From assembly GCA_021791875.1 (NCBI GenBank), contig JAJYVU010000022.1, positions 1 to 48,325 of the forward strand: a stretch of DNA of 48,325 nt, written 5' to 3'. Shown here in pieces: positions 34,779 through 42,857 of this stretch (position 1 is its first letter; each line of letters starts with the position of its first letter). This DNA is from Acidobacteriota bacterium (GTDB lineage Bacteria > Acidobacteriota > Terriglobia > Terriglobales > Acidobacteriaceae). Under the pieces are notes generated by a model. That model had not been told where the DNA came from. It was given only the letters and a program-made list of their open reading frames with translations, and ran no database searches. The position numbers were made by a program, and so were the translations under genes.

Positions 34779-34862
34779 CGGAGAGCGGGAGAATCGAACT
34801 CCATACGCGACAACGTATCTCCGGCTTATAAGACCGGCCCTAGCACTAGCTAGACACTCTCC
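34779..34862 (-). tRNA. Allo-tRNA-like gene, 8/4 fold, anticodon UAU, class II
   Basis: Reading the minus strand: 8-bp acceptor stem GGAGAGTG/CGCTCTCC (34855-34862 with 34780-34787; one T-G pair), T9, D-arm CTAGC-TAGT-GCTAG without the usual GG loop, anticodon arm CCGGT-CTTATAA-GCCGG with anticodon TAT at 34828-34830, a long variable arm ATACG/CGTAT, and a 4-bp T-stem GGAG-TTCGATT-CTCC. Forced into the standard 7/5 fold, the fifth T-stem pair would be T-C; the 8/4 fold resolves it. Discriminator G (34779); CCA is not encoded. Long variable arm and G73 are serine-type identity features. Acidobacterial tRNAs with 8/4 or 9/3 stems are known as allo-tRNAs. Predicted to read AUA, perhaps as Ser; could instead be a regulatory RNA or a decayed gene. 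Confidence 0.75.
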
Positions 34863-34875
34863 GATAAAAGAGAAT

Positions 34876-35012
34876 CTGGCCACGTCGCAAGCCGTGGCCA
34901 GGGTGAAGCGGTCCTGAACCGTATCGGACTCCTCTGCCCTAGACAAGTCGAGGAGCCAGACCTTTAAAACGCGTTGAGCCTGTGACCCTGTCAGGGTGCG
35001 TCACGGGCTTTT
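34876..35012. other. Hairpin cluster upstream of the allo-tRNA
   Basis: Four stems: CTGGCCACG/CGTGGCCAG (34876-34901), CGGT/ACCG (34909-34921), CTCCTC/GAGGAG (34929-34955) and GCCTGTGAC/GTCACGGGC (34978-35008) followed by TTTT on the plus strand. The first stem, read on the minus strand, is followed by ATTCTCTTTT only 13 bases before the tRNA and could end read-through transcription. Role unknown. Confidence 0.45.
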
Positions 35013-35049
35013 CGATCTTCTCATCTTATTCGCCACCAGTTTAACACCA

Positions 35050-35235
35050 ATGGGATCAAAGGCAAATGCCGGTAGACCGAGCACAATTCGAGCGCATTGT
35101 GGAAAACGTGCCCACCCAGAGATACCTACACGAATAGGACAGCGCACAGGCGGAAGACGGAAAACTGCAAAGAAGCAGCTCGCCCGGGAGACCGACGGCG
35201 ACGGTGGTGTTGTAGATTCATGCCCTGCCGATTAA
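35050..35235 (+). CDS. Doubtful small basic ORF
   Basis: 61-residue frame (MGSKANAGRPST...) rich in Lys and Arg, upstream of the toxin-antitoxin pair. No ribosome site and no family. The ~130 bp up to the next gene hold nothing else. May be chance or a remnant. Confidence 0.2.
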   Translation: MGSKANAGRPSTIRAHCGKRAHPEIPTRIGQRTGGRRKTAKKQLARETDGDGGVVDSCPAD

Positions 35236-35368
35236 TAGGTAAGTAGGATCGATACTTGCAGAAAAGACGAGGAATGCTCGAAAATGCTCTCCAGCCATCT
35301 CCCTACCGCAACCTGCCTTGGTCGAATCGGTATCTAACGAAATGGAAGCAAAGAGGTAGTCTTAATCT

Positions 35369-36139
35369 ATGGATTCCGCATTGCTAGAAATGCCGAAAAG
35401 AGTGGGTCGACCGTTTGAGGTGGGAGCCATTGGTGCGCTCGACGCCACGGCCTCCGGCGAGACCCGAGCCATCAAGCGGAATGACGAAAATTTGATCCGT
35501 CAGCTAACCGAGACGCTAGATAAGCAGCTCCTCGGCGTTCTATCGTGCCGCACCGCTGAGGAATTCGGCAGCGCACGCCATGAGGCATGGGAGAAGTATT
35601 TCCGTGCTCGTAGAGCCTTGAGCGACACGATTGATCTTCTGGTACCCAAGAACGCCGTTGAGACGATGCGGGTAGCTACAATGGAAAAAATCGCGGAAGA
35701 CTTGGACCGGTTCCGCAACGTATTGTTCGGCTCGGAAATCTCTGAGCAATTTGAATTCACCCTGTGGATCGTAAACCGGATTCAGTGTGTCGCCCAGGAG
35801 ATCGCAAGGTCCGGCCAACCTAGAGACAGGGATACAGACAGCCGTCTCAACGAAGATTTTTGTCTCTATACCGCGTGGGGACAGTTCCATTATGACTGCA
35901 TATTGGCCTCAATGAAGTTCGAACGTCCGATCCCCGCCGAGATTCAGCCATCCATACGAGACGGCCTGCGCGCGTGGGTAAACGCTTCAGCAATCGCTGA
36001 GGAGGCGCTCTCCCTCCGGCTTCGAAGCGGACCTCAGGAGGGTAGTGAATTTTTCGATCATCCTTGGGATGAGGAAGACCAAGAACTCCTAGAATCTTCA
36101 ATGAGAGATCTGAATGTCGACTGCTCCTCCGACTTATAG
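35369..36139 (+). CDS. Unrecognised helical protein, candidate antitoxin of a MazF-like toxin
   Basis: 256 residues of no family that I recognise, predicted nearly all helical and cytoplasmic. The N-terminus is basic (PKRVGRPF). The C-terminus is strongly acidic (HPWDEEDQELLESS), as in MazE antitoxins, whose acidic tail fills the toxin's RNA groove, but the protein is about three times MazE's length and has no visible AbrB or ribbon-helix-helix DNA-binding motif. The last 26 bases overlap the toxin start, the arrangement expected for a coupled antitoxin-toxin pair. GAGGTAG precedes the ATG. Codon use is foreign, and two AUA codons occur (near 35900 and 35950). Antitoxin role is inferred from position and tail only. 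Confidence 0.65.
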   Translation: MDSALLEMPKRVGRPFEVGAIGALDATASGETRAIKRNDENLIRQLTETLDKQLLGVLSCRTAEEFGSARHEAWEKYFRARRALSDTIDLLVPKNAVETMRVATMEKIAEDLDRFRNVLFGSEISEQFEFTLWIVNRIQCVAQEIARSGQPRDRDTDSRLNEDFCLYTAWGQFHYDCILASMKFERPIPAEIQPSIRDGLRAWVNASAIAEEALSLRLRSGPQEGSEFFDHPWDEEDQELLESSMRDLNVDCSSDL

Positions 36140-36506
36140 ACGAGGCGAAATGTATTGGTGCGAACCAGACCCTGCTGACACCCTAGGATCAGAGCAGCAT
36201 GGGGACAGGATCTGGCTCATAGTCTCTATGCGCAGCCGTTCCAGGTGCGTCGTCGCGCTTCCCCTATCGCGCCATACTGAAAAGGCGATCCACCCCTTCC
36301 TGATCACCGTCCCAGCATCCCAGATAACAACTGTCGATGGGACTGCAGCCATTGATCGAGTCGCACTAGTCGATCAAATTAGATCCCTCGATAAGTCGCG
36401 CCTTCGGAAGAAGTCGGGAGAGGTGACTATGCGCGCTCTCTTTTCTGTTTTCAACGGTATCGACTACATGTTAGGGCGCCACTTTCCGTCGCCGAATTCG
36501 AACTAA
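36114..36506 (+). CDS. MazF/PemK-family endoribonuclease toxin
   Basis: 130 residues matching the PemK/MazF (CcdB-like) fold: RRGEMYWCEPDP (first strand), GSEQHGDRIWLIVS (GSEQxGxR groove loop), CVVALPLSRH, and VALVDQIRSLDKSRL, the most conserved stretch of the family. MazF toxins cut single-stranded RNA at short motifs and stop growth when their antitoxin is degraded. Translation begins inside the upstream gene's last nine codons. Two AUA codons are present, one in the core strand WLIVS. The pair sits in the low-GC island with the allo-tRNA. Confidence 0.88.
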   Translation: MSTAPPTYRRGEMYWCEPDPADTLGSEQHGDRIWLIVSMRSRSRCVVALPLSRHTEKAIHPFLITVPASQITTVDGTAAIDRVALVDQIRSLDKSRLRKKSGEVTMRALFSVFNGIDYMLGRHFPSPNSN

Positions 36507-36594
36507 CCCACCACTGCAACCCCGAGCTCGGCAGTCGGGGCACGATAGGTCAGAAGACAGGCACGAACCGCCCCCGAATTGCAGCGCCAAACCG

Positions 36595-36712
36595 ATTCGT
36601 ATACCCATACGCTTCCATTCGTATCGCCGCCTCCCGGCCGCCGCAAACGCAAAGCCGCTCGGACAACTCATTCAAAACACATGAGTTTCACGCCTAATAT
36701 CCAATAAGCGGC
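36595..36712 (+). repeat. Right copy of island-flanking direct repeat
   Basis: About 118 bp matching 34386-34498. The corresponding frame would read DS-T-T-P-VSPP...GRRKR...RTTHSK and stop after NIQ, like the C-terminus of the Ala/Pro-rich gene. The spacer onward to 36850 shows nothing else. Confidence 0.7.
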
Positions 36713-36850
36713 TATTTATCAATACCTTACATGGCATTAATACCAGCCTCAAAAGTTTTGAAGAATTTCGTAGGATACTGGTCGGGCAAACCAATACGAA
36801 TTTCCACGGGAAGGTCCCAACCGGGTGGCATTCCAGCAGAAAATCCGCCC

Positions 36851-38449
36851 CTAGTGCGCCGGATGATTCAGGTAGGTAAAGACCAGGAAGGCCATGTAGC
36901 CAACCACCGCAACCAGCAGCCCCAGCAAAATTCCCATATACATGGAGGCATTCTTCATCAGCCGCTGCATGCCGCGCACGTCGTCGGCCATCGCCGATTG
37001 CTCAAAGCTGGTCTTGTCCGCCGCCTCGCGCAGGTGCGCGACCTCCTGCTCCACCCGCCGCAGCTCCGTCGTCTGGCTGTTGAGCGTCGAACGGATATCC
37101 CGGTGCGACATCAGCAGACCGTCCATCGTGTCCTTGATCTCGTCCGAGGTCCCAGGCTGCGGCCGCCCCGTCGCCAGATCGAGCATCGGCAGCAGGCTCG
37201 TCACCACCGGCAGCCAGCCCTTGAACTGCATCAGCGTCTTCCACATCGGATCCTGCGCCAGCTCCCGCAACTGCTCCTCGGTCACCTCGTCGCTCGACCT
37301 TCCCTGGTCTTTCGACTTCAGGAACGTCGTCTCATCCGGTGACGGAACCACGTCGGCTGCCGCTCCAAACACTCCCGGTCTCCGGTCCGTCGACCGCCGC
37401 AGGTATTTCTCCAGCTTGAACGGCTCTTCCTCTTCATCCCCGTAATGACCAGCGGATGGGGCTGGCTCGCTTCCTTCCGCCTTCTCGCGCTCGAAGCCCA
37501 GACCTCGACTCTGCGCGCGACGGAGTGCCTCCGCGACCCTCGGCGACGGAGCCCCCGGTTCTGCCGCATCGGTCGCACGCCTCTTCCACACATGCGGAGC
37601 GTCTTCCTCGATCGGCTCCGCAGCCATCGCTCCGCTGGATGCCCCCATCGCCGCTGCTGCTACAGCTGCCTCCGCCGCCGCAGCCTCTGCTGCCGCTTCC
37701 GGCTCTGCTTGAGCTTCCTCCACCGGCTGCTTCGTCTCTGCGGCAATTGCGCTCGTTGGCTCCGCGGCCACTTCCGGTGCTGGCTGCGCAACAACCTCTG
37801 CCGCAGGCTCCGCCACTGGAGCCGGCTCCTCTACGACCGCCTCAGCCGTCATAGCCTCGACTCGCGGCGCTTCGACCACCGCGGCTGCTTCCGGCTGCGT
37901 CTCCACCGGCACTTCCACCCGGGCCTGCTCGACCGGGACCTCAACCGCACTCGCCGCTTCAGGCGCCGGCTCCGCAGGCTGCTCCATAACTGCTTCGCTC
38001 ACCGGCTCCGCCGCGGCTGCCGCTTCCGGAACCGCTTCCGCCACCGGCTCGGCGACAGCCTCCGCTGCTGGCTCATAGACTGGCGGAGCTTCACCCTGTG
38101 GCGGCTCACTCACTGGCTCTTGCACCGGCTGTGCTTCCACCACCGCTTCGAACACCGCCGCCGCGCTCTCCACCACCATCACCGCTTCCGGCGCAGTCTC
38201 TGCCGGCGCTTCCGCCTGGGCCTGCTCCACGGGAGCCTCAACCGCGGCTTCCACCTGCGGCTGTTCGGCTACAGCTTCCGCATTGCCCTCGGCCACAGGC
38301 TGCTCGGCGACCGCCGCAGCCGTTTCCGTACTCTCGGGCCCAGGAGCTTCCTGCTCCGCAGGGGCTTTCTTGCCGGTGGCCATCTGGATCAGTCTGTCAA
38401 CTGCCGACTGATGCGCGCGGGAAGTGAAGGATTCAAACATTGCACTCAT
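36851..38449 (-). CDS. Ala/Glu/Pro-rich protein with coiled coil and C-terminal membrane anchor
   Basis: 532 residues. Residues ~25-290 are a low-complexity Ala-Glu-Pro-Val stretch built from degenerate PVAEPAAEAV-type units; a charged linker (KAEGSEPAPSAGHYGDEEEEPF) follows. Near 430-500 there is a coiled coil (SQTTELRRVEQEVAHLREAADKTSFEQ), and the end is a single membrane helix (MYMGILLGLLVAVVGYMAFLVF). Such tail-anchored proteins with a long disordered region may tether or scaffold at the inner membrane. No family name can be given. It follows the fused aroDE gene by 95 bp on the same strand and may be cotranscribed. Confidence 0.7.
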   Translation of the reverse strand: MSAMFESFTSRAHQSAVDRLIQMATGKKAPAEQEAPGPESTETAAAVAEQPVAEGNAEAVAEQPQVEAAVEAPVEQAQAEAPAETAPEAVMVVESAAAVFEAVVEAQPVQEPVSEPPQGEAPPVYEPAAEAVAEPVAEAVPEAAAAAEPVSEAVMEQPAEPAPEAASAVEVPVEQARVEVPVETQPEAAAVVEAPRVEAMTAEAVVEEPAPVAEPAAEVVAQPAPEVAAEPTSAIAAETKQPVEEAQAEPEAAAEAAAAEAAVAAAAMGASSGAMAAEPIEEDAPHVWKRRATDAAEPGAPSPRVAEALRRAQSRGLGFEREKAEGSEPAPSAGHYGDEEEEPFKLEKYLRRSTDRRPGVFGAAADVVPSPDETTFLKSKDQGRSSDEVTEEQLRELAQDPMWKTLMQFKGWLPVVTSLLPMLDLATGRPQPGTSDEIKDTMDGLLMSHRDIRSTLNSQTTELRRVEQEVAHLREAADKTSFEQSAMADDVRGMQRLMKNASMYMGILLGLLVAVVGYMAFLVFTYLNHPAH

Positions 38450-38544
38450 TATCCATCCGTCAAAAACTCAGCGTCCACCGCTTTGCGCTTGACGGCATCG
38501 ATTGTGGAACCAGACTGATCAGCCAATCCGTCCGAAGAATGCTC

Positions 38545-40593
38545 TCAGCGGCTCCGAACCGGGCGGGCCGCGGGCCGCTTCGCTTTTCCGCTTCCGGCCG
38601 CTTTCACCGCGCGCGTGCCCTGTTTCGCACCTGCGCCGGCGGACCCTTTCGCGGCCTTTGCCGCGCCACGGGCAGCCTTCTGAACCGCGGGCTTCGCAAC
38701 CTTCGCCGCGGACTTCGTCGTGCTCTTGGCCGCCTTCACCACCGGCTTGCTCGCGATTTGTTTTTGGACTCGTTCCGCCGCGCCAACATGCCCATTCCGG
38801 CCCGCTGCGGCAACCTTTGCGGGCGCTTTGGAAACACCCGCCTTGGCCTCTGTCTTCGCGGCTTTGGGCGCCGTCCCGCTCGCGCGCGATGCCACTGCTT
38901 CCCTGGCAGGCTTCTCAGCCTTGGTTTGGCTGCCCGTCAACCGCCGTGCGCGACCTGTTACCCCGGCCACTTGCGCCTGCCCGGTCTCTTCCTGGCCGGT
39001 CTCACCCCGCTGGCGCAGCGCGTGCACCACCGCCCGCAGCATTTCCTCTTCCGGAGCCGGCTTGCCCGTCCAGATCTCAAACTGCCGCGCGCCCTGCTGC
39101 ACAAACATCTCCACGCCCGTAATCACGGCCAGCCCCTTCTCCCGCGCCATGCGCAGCAGCGGCGTTTCAATCGGGTTGTAGACCATGTCGAAGACCAGCC
39201 GCGCGTTCAGTTGCTCCGGCTTCAGCCAGCTCTGTTGCTTATGCCCGCGCATCCCGATCGGAGTCGCATTCACGATCACGTCGAAACTGGCCTTCGCCAG
39301 CTGCTCGTACTTGATCGTCCGGGCCTTGGCCTGCCGCGCCAGCTTCTGGGCCGCTTCCGGCGTCCGATTCACAATCGTCACCTCGGCGCCCTTCTCCTTC
39401 AGCCCAAACACCGCGGCACGCGCCGCTCCGCCCGCGCCGATCACCAGAACCCGCGCGCCCCGCATCGGCAATCGCCGCTCCAGCGGACGAAGAATCGCAG
39501 CCACATCCGTATTGAACCCGTACAGCTTCCCTTCCAGCGAACGCACCACCGTGTTGCAGGCCCCGATCTTCTCTGACAGGTTATCCGTGTTCGCCAGATG
39601 CTTCAGAATCGCGCCCTTGAACGGCATCGTCACAGCCAGCCCGTGCAGCGGAATCTCCCGCACCAGCGTCAGCACGTCCTCCATATCCGTCGCCTGTAGC
39701 GCCAGAAACACCGCATTCACCGTCTCTCGCCGGAACGCCAGATTCTGAATCAGCGGCGAAAGCGAGTGCGCCACCGGATTCCCGACCACCCCGTACACGC
39801 GCGTCGCCGGAGAAACCTCGTCAATCCGGTAAATCTCGTGCAGCGCGCGCGCCGCAACCTGTCCGGGACCCGTTTCCTCACCCGGGCTTGCCGACGCAAA
39901 CGTAAACACCGAACCCGCACGCACGCCCAGCACCCGCGAAATCAGCCCCTGCTCGCCCATGCAGATCCCGATCATGTTCGCACGGTCCGACGTCCGCTCC
40001 AGGAACCGCATCATCTTCACGTTATCGGCCAGGCACGTCGCCGTCGAAACCACTTTCATGTAGTCCGGCCGGAACTTCTGGATGCGCTCGAAGGTCTTGT
40101 CCAGATCCCCTGTCGCCTTGAAGTCGTGGTGGCTGATAATCAGCCCCGCGCCCATTGACCGGATCCGCTCCAGCTCCGCAGGCTTCAGCTCCTCCGCGGT
40201 CTCGATCTCAATATCGATCAGGTCGCATCCCGCCTCAATCGCCTTTTGCAGAACCTCGATCTCCGCGTGAATGCTGCCCTTGAACTTCCCGCCGTTCGGC
40301 GCGCGACGGCATGTCGCGATCGCCGTTACCTCGCCCAGCTCATACAAAAACCGGTGAATCTCCGAAATCCCTTCCGCGGGCTTCGGCAGATAATCCAGCC
40401 GGAATTCAAGAAATGGATTCTCCCGCGCCGCCTCAGAGGCCTTTTCGATCATCTCCTCCGGGCTGGATGCGGCAATGGCCACGCACACCCGGCTGATGCG
40501 GGAGCGCAGAAGCTGCGCAGGCGAGATGGCTACACTGCCACTCGCGCTGTCCATGCCGGATTGAGGTTGCGACGCTGCAACTCGATCAGTCAT
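38545..40593 (-). CDS. aroDE: Fused 3-dehydroquinate dehydratase (type I)-shikimate dehydrogenase with Lys/Ala-rich tail
   Basis: 682 residues carrying two consecutive shikimate-pathway steps. Residues ~30-260 are type I AroD: EFRLDYL, ISHHDF (catalytic His) and YMKVVSTA (Schiff-base Lys). Residues ~265-540 are AroE: VVGNPVAHSLSP, VTMPFKGAI (catalytic Lys), IGACNTVVR, FNTDVAA (Asp) and the NADP loop VIGAGGAARAA. The last ~140 residues are unlike any AroE: repeated Ala-Lys units (KAAKSTTKSAAKVAKPAVQKAARGAAKAAK) resembling the tail of histone H1-like proteins. AroDE fusions occur in plants, Chlamydiae and some other bacteria; the basic tail is the oddity and could bind nucleic acid. ATG 40593 has no strong ribosome site. 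Confidence 0.93.
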   Translation of the reverse strand: MTDRVAASQPQSGMDSASGSVAISPAQLLRSRISRVCVAIAASSPEEMIEKASEAARENPFLEFRLDYLPKPAEGISEIHRFLYELGEVTAIATCRRAPNGGKFKGSIHAEIEVLQKAIEAGCDLIDIEIETAEELKPAELERIRSMGAGLIISHHDFKATGDLDKTFERIQKFRPDYMKVVSTATCLADNVKMMRFLERTSDRANMIGICMGEQGLISRVLGVRAGSVFTFASASPGEETGPGQVAARALHEIYRIDEVSPATRVYGVVGNPVAHSLSPLIQNLAFRRETVNAVFLALQATDMEDVLTLVREIPLHGLAVTMPFKGAILKHLANTDNLSEKIGACNTVVRSLEGKLYGFNTDVAAILRPLERRLPMRGARVLVIGAGGAARAAVFGLKEKGAEVTIVNRTPEAAQKLARQAKARTIKYEQLAKASFDVIVNATPIGMRGHKQQSWLKPEQLNARLVFDMVYNPIETPLLRMAREKGLAVITGVEMFVQQGARQFEIWTGKPAPEEEMLRAVVHALRQRGETGQEETGQAQVAGVTGRARRLTGSQTKAEKPAREAVASRASGTAPKAAKTEAKAGVSKAPAKVAAAGRNGHVGAAERVQKQIASKPVVKAAKSTTKSAAKVAKPAVQKAARGAAKAAKGSAGAGAKQGTRAVKAAGSGKAKRPAARPVRSR

Positions 40594-40844
40594 AAGTACG
40601 ATTGCGGCATGTTAAAAGCAATTTCCGCCGCATGCAATCGATTCCCTAACAATATAGTGCGGTTTTCGTTTCTTTGTTTGCCGGAAGTTAGAGAAGCTGG
40701 ACGATGTACCGCATCCGGCAACGCCCCGCAGGTGCCAGACCGGCTTCCATCGGCTGCCCTCGGAACCCAAAACCGCCCCATTTCCCGCGCATCGTGCACC
40801 GCGCTGCGCCGCCATGTAGCATCGATACTTTGGAGGAACCTCAC

Positions 40845-42857
40845 TTGCCGGACCAAAACCCTTCGCCCGCCTCTTCCCCGGCCATCCGCCCCTGGAATGC
40901 CGCCGCCGGCGCCCCGCTCACCCCCGAAGCCTTCGCCGCCTGGGTCGACCAGCGCATCGCCGCCCATCAGGCCGCCCTGGACCGCCTTCTCGCCGTCACT
41001 GGCCCGCGCACCCCTGAAAACTCCCTCCAGCCCTACGACCAAGCCATCGCCGAGCTCGCCTCCGCCGGCTCCCAGGTCGGACTCCTCGACAGCGTCTACC
41101 CTGACAAATCCATCCGCGACAAGGCCCAGGAACTCGCCCAGAAAATCTCCCAGGTCGCTGTCCAGCTCGCCCTCAACCGCGACGTCTACGACGCCCTCGC
41201 TGCCATCCCTCTCGACAATCTCGACCCCGCCACCAGGCACTACCTTGAGCGCACCCTCCTCCAGTACCGCCTCTCCGGCGTTGACCGCGACGAAGCCACC
41301 CGCCAGAAACTCCAGGAACTTCAGGAAAAAGCCACCATTGCCGGCCTCACCTTTGGCCGCAACGTCCAGGAAAACGCCAATACCGTCCTGGTCGACGACC
41401 CCTCCCAGCTGGACGGCCTGCCACCCGACTTCCTCGCTGCCCACCCCCCCGCCGCCGAGGGCGAACATGCCGGCAAAATCCTCCTCACCACCGACTTCCC
41501 CGACTACATGCCGGTCATGACCTTCGCCAGCTCCGGCGACCTCCGACGCCGCATGATGCTCGCCTACAACACCCGCGCCTACCCCCAGAACCGCGCCATC
41601 CTCCTCGACCTGCTCCACACCCGCAGGCAGGTCGCCAACCTCCTCGGCTTCTCCACCTGGGCCGACCTCGCCACCGCCGACCAGATGATGGAATCCGCCG
41701 CCAACATGCAGGCCTTCCTCGACGAGCTCGCCGAGGCCACTCGCGAAGGCGCACAGCGCGAGTACGCCATGATCCTCGACTTCGCCCGCAGCCAGCAGCC
41801 CGGCCTCACACAGATCGACGCCGCCTCACGCGCCTACTGGGTCGAGCAGTACCGCCGCTCCGCCTTCAGCTTCGACTCCCAGTCCGTCCGCCCCTACTTC
41901 CCCTATGAGCGCGCGCAAAAAGGCGTCCTCGCCACCGCCGAAAAACTCTTCCGCGTCGCCTTCCGCCAGATCGAGAACCCCGACGTCTGGCATCCCTCCG
42001 TCACCGCATGGGAAGTCTTCGAAGGCGACGCCCTCGTGGGCCGCTTCTACCTCGACATGCACCCCCGCGAAGGCAAGGACAAGTGGTTCTCCGCCCATCC
42101 CCTCATCCCCGGCGTCGCCGGAAAGCAGCTCCCCGAGGCCGCGCTCATCTGCAACTTCCCTGAGCCAAAGGACGGCAACCCCGCCCTCATGCAGTATTCC
42201 GACGTCGTCACCTACTTCCACGAGTTCGGCCACCTCATGCACGCCCTCCTCGGCGGGCGCCAGCGCTGGGCCGGCCAGAGCGGCATCGCCACCGAGGGCG
42301 ACTTCGTCGAAGTCCCCTCCCAGCTCCTCGAAGAATTCTTCCGCGATCCCGCCCTCCTCGCCACCTTCGCCCTCCATTACGAGACCAACGAGCCCATCCC
42401 GGCCGAGTTCGTCCACCGCATGAATCGCGCCGGGGCCTTCGGCCGCGCCGACTGGGTCCGCACCCAGATCTACTACACCACCTACTCGCTCGAAACCCAC
42501 CTCATCCCGCCCGATCAGCTCGACCCCGACCAACTCCTCAAGGACCTCTACGAGCGCTTCCTGCCCTATCAGTGGATCGACGGCAACAAGATGTACGCGA
42601 GCTTCACCCACTTGGTCGGTTACACGTCGAACTACTACACCTACCTCTACGACAAGGTCATCGCCCTCGACTTCTTCGCCCAGTTCCCGCCCGCCGACCT
42701 CCTCAACCCCGAAACGGCGCACAGGTACCGCCAGACCGTCCTCGAACCCGGTGGCTCCATCCCCGGCAAGCAAATCGTCGAAGCCTTCCTCGGCCGCAAA
42801 CAAAGCATGGCCGCCTTCACCCACTGGGTCGCCGAAGAATTCGAAACTGTGTCTTAG
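40845..42857 (+). CDS. M3-family zinc oligopeptidase
   Basis: 670 residues, cytosolic (no signal). The zinc motif HEFGH (near residue 459, in VVTYFHEFGHLMHALL) and the downstream SQLLEEFFRDP glutamate place it in peptidase family M3 (thimet oligopeptidase/Dcp-like), which degrades short peptides inside a closed channel. The substrate-closing loop GYTSNYYTYLYDKVIALDFF is present. I choose TTG 40845: GGAGG stands nine bases upstream, while the frame further upstream is not protein-like. It converges with the pseudouridine-synthase-like gene, the two stops overlapping by four bases. Confidence 0.9.
   Translation: MPDQNPSPASSPAIRPWNAAAGAPLTPEAFAAWVDQRIAAHQAALDRLLAVTGPRTPENSLQPYDQAIAELASAGSQVGLLDSVYPDKSIRDKAQELAQKISQVAVQLALNRDVYDALAAIPLDNLDPATRHYLERTLLQYRLSGVDRDEATRQKLQELQEKATIAGLTFGRNVQENANTVLVDDPSQLDGLPPDFLAAHPPAAEGEHAGKILLTTDFPDYMPVMTFASSGDLRRRMMLAYNTRAYPQNRAILLDLLHTRRQVANLLGFSTWADLATADQMMESAANMQAFLDELAEATREGAQREYAMILDFARSQQPGLTQIDAASRAYWVEQYRRSAFSFDSQSVRPYFPYERAQKGVLATAEKLFRVAFRQIENPDVWHPSVTAWEVFEGDALVGRFYLDMHPREGKDKWFSAHPLIPGVAGKQLPEAALICNFPEPKDGNPALMQYSDVVTYFHEFGHLMHALLGGRQRWAGQSGIATEGDFVEVPSQLLEEFFRDPALLATFALHYETNEPIPAEFVHRMNRAGAFGRADWVRTQIYYTTYSLETHLIPPDQLDPDQLLKDLYERFLPYQWIDGNKMYASFTHLVGYTSNYYTYLYDKVIALDFFAQFPPADLLNPETAHRYRQTVLEPGGSIPGKQIVEAFLGRKQSMAAFTHWVAEEFETVS

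Larger units (their letters stand above)
34499..36594. other. Accessory segment between direct repeats (allo-tRNA plus toxin-antitoxin island)
   Basis: About 2.1 kb of visibly lower GC and different codon use (frequent CTA, TTG, ATA and AGA), between ~110-bp direct repeats. Contents: 34499-34775 no gene (AT-rich, with a tandem AAGTAGTGAC repeat near 34653); an 8/4 tRNA; clustered hairpins; a doubtful small ORF; and a two-gene MazF-type operon. No transposase or integrase is inside, so how it moves is unknown. Confidence 0.55.

Noticed and set aside
34779..34862. Ordinary tRNA-Ile(UAU) or tRNA-Ser
   Set aside because: tRNA-Ile has no long variable arm; standard Ser anticodons do not fit; the 7/5 fold leaves a mismatch solved only by 8/4.
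37445..38518. 357-codon plus-strand frame rich in Arg/Leu/His
   Set aside because: Antisense of the Ala/Glu/Pro repeat region; composition is the complement artefact.
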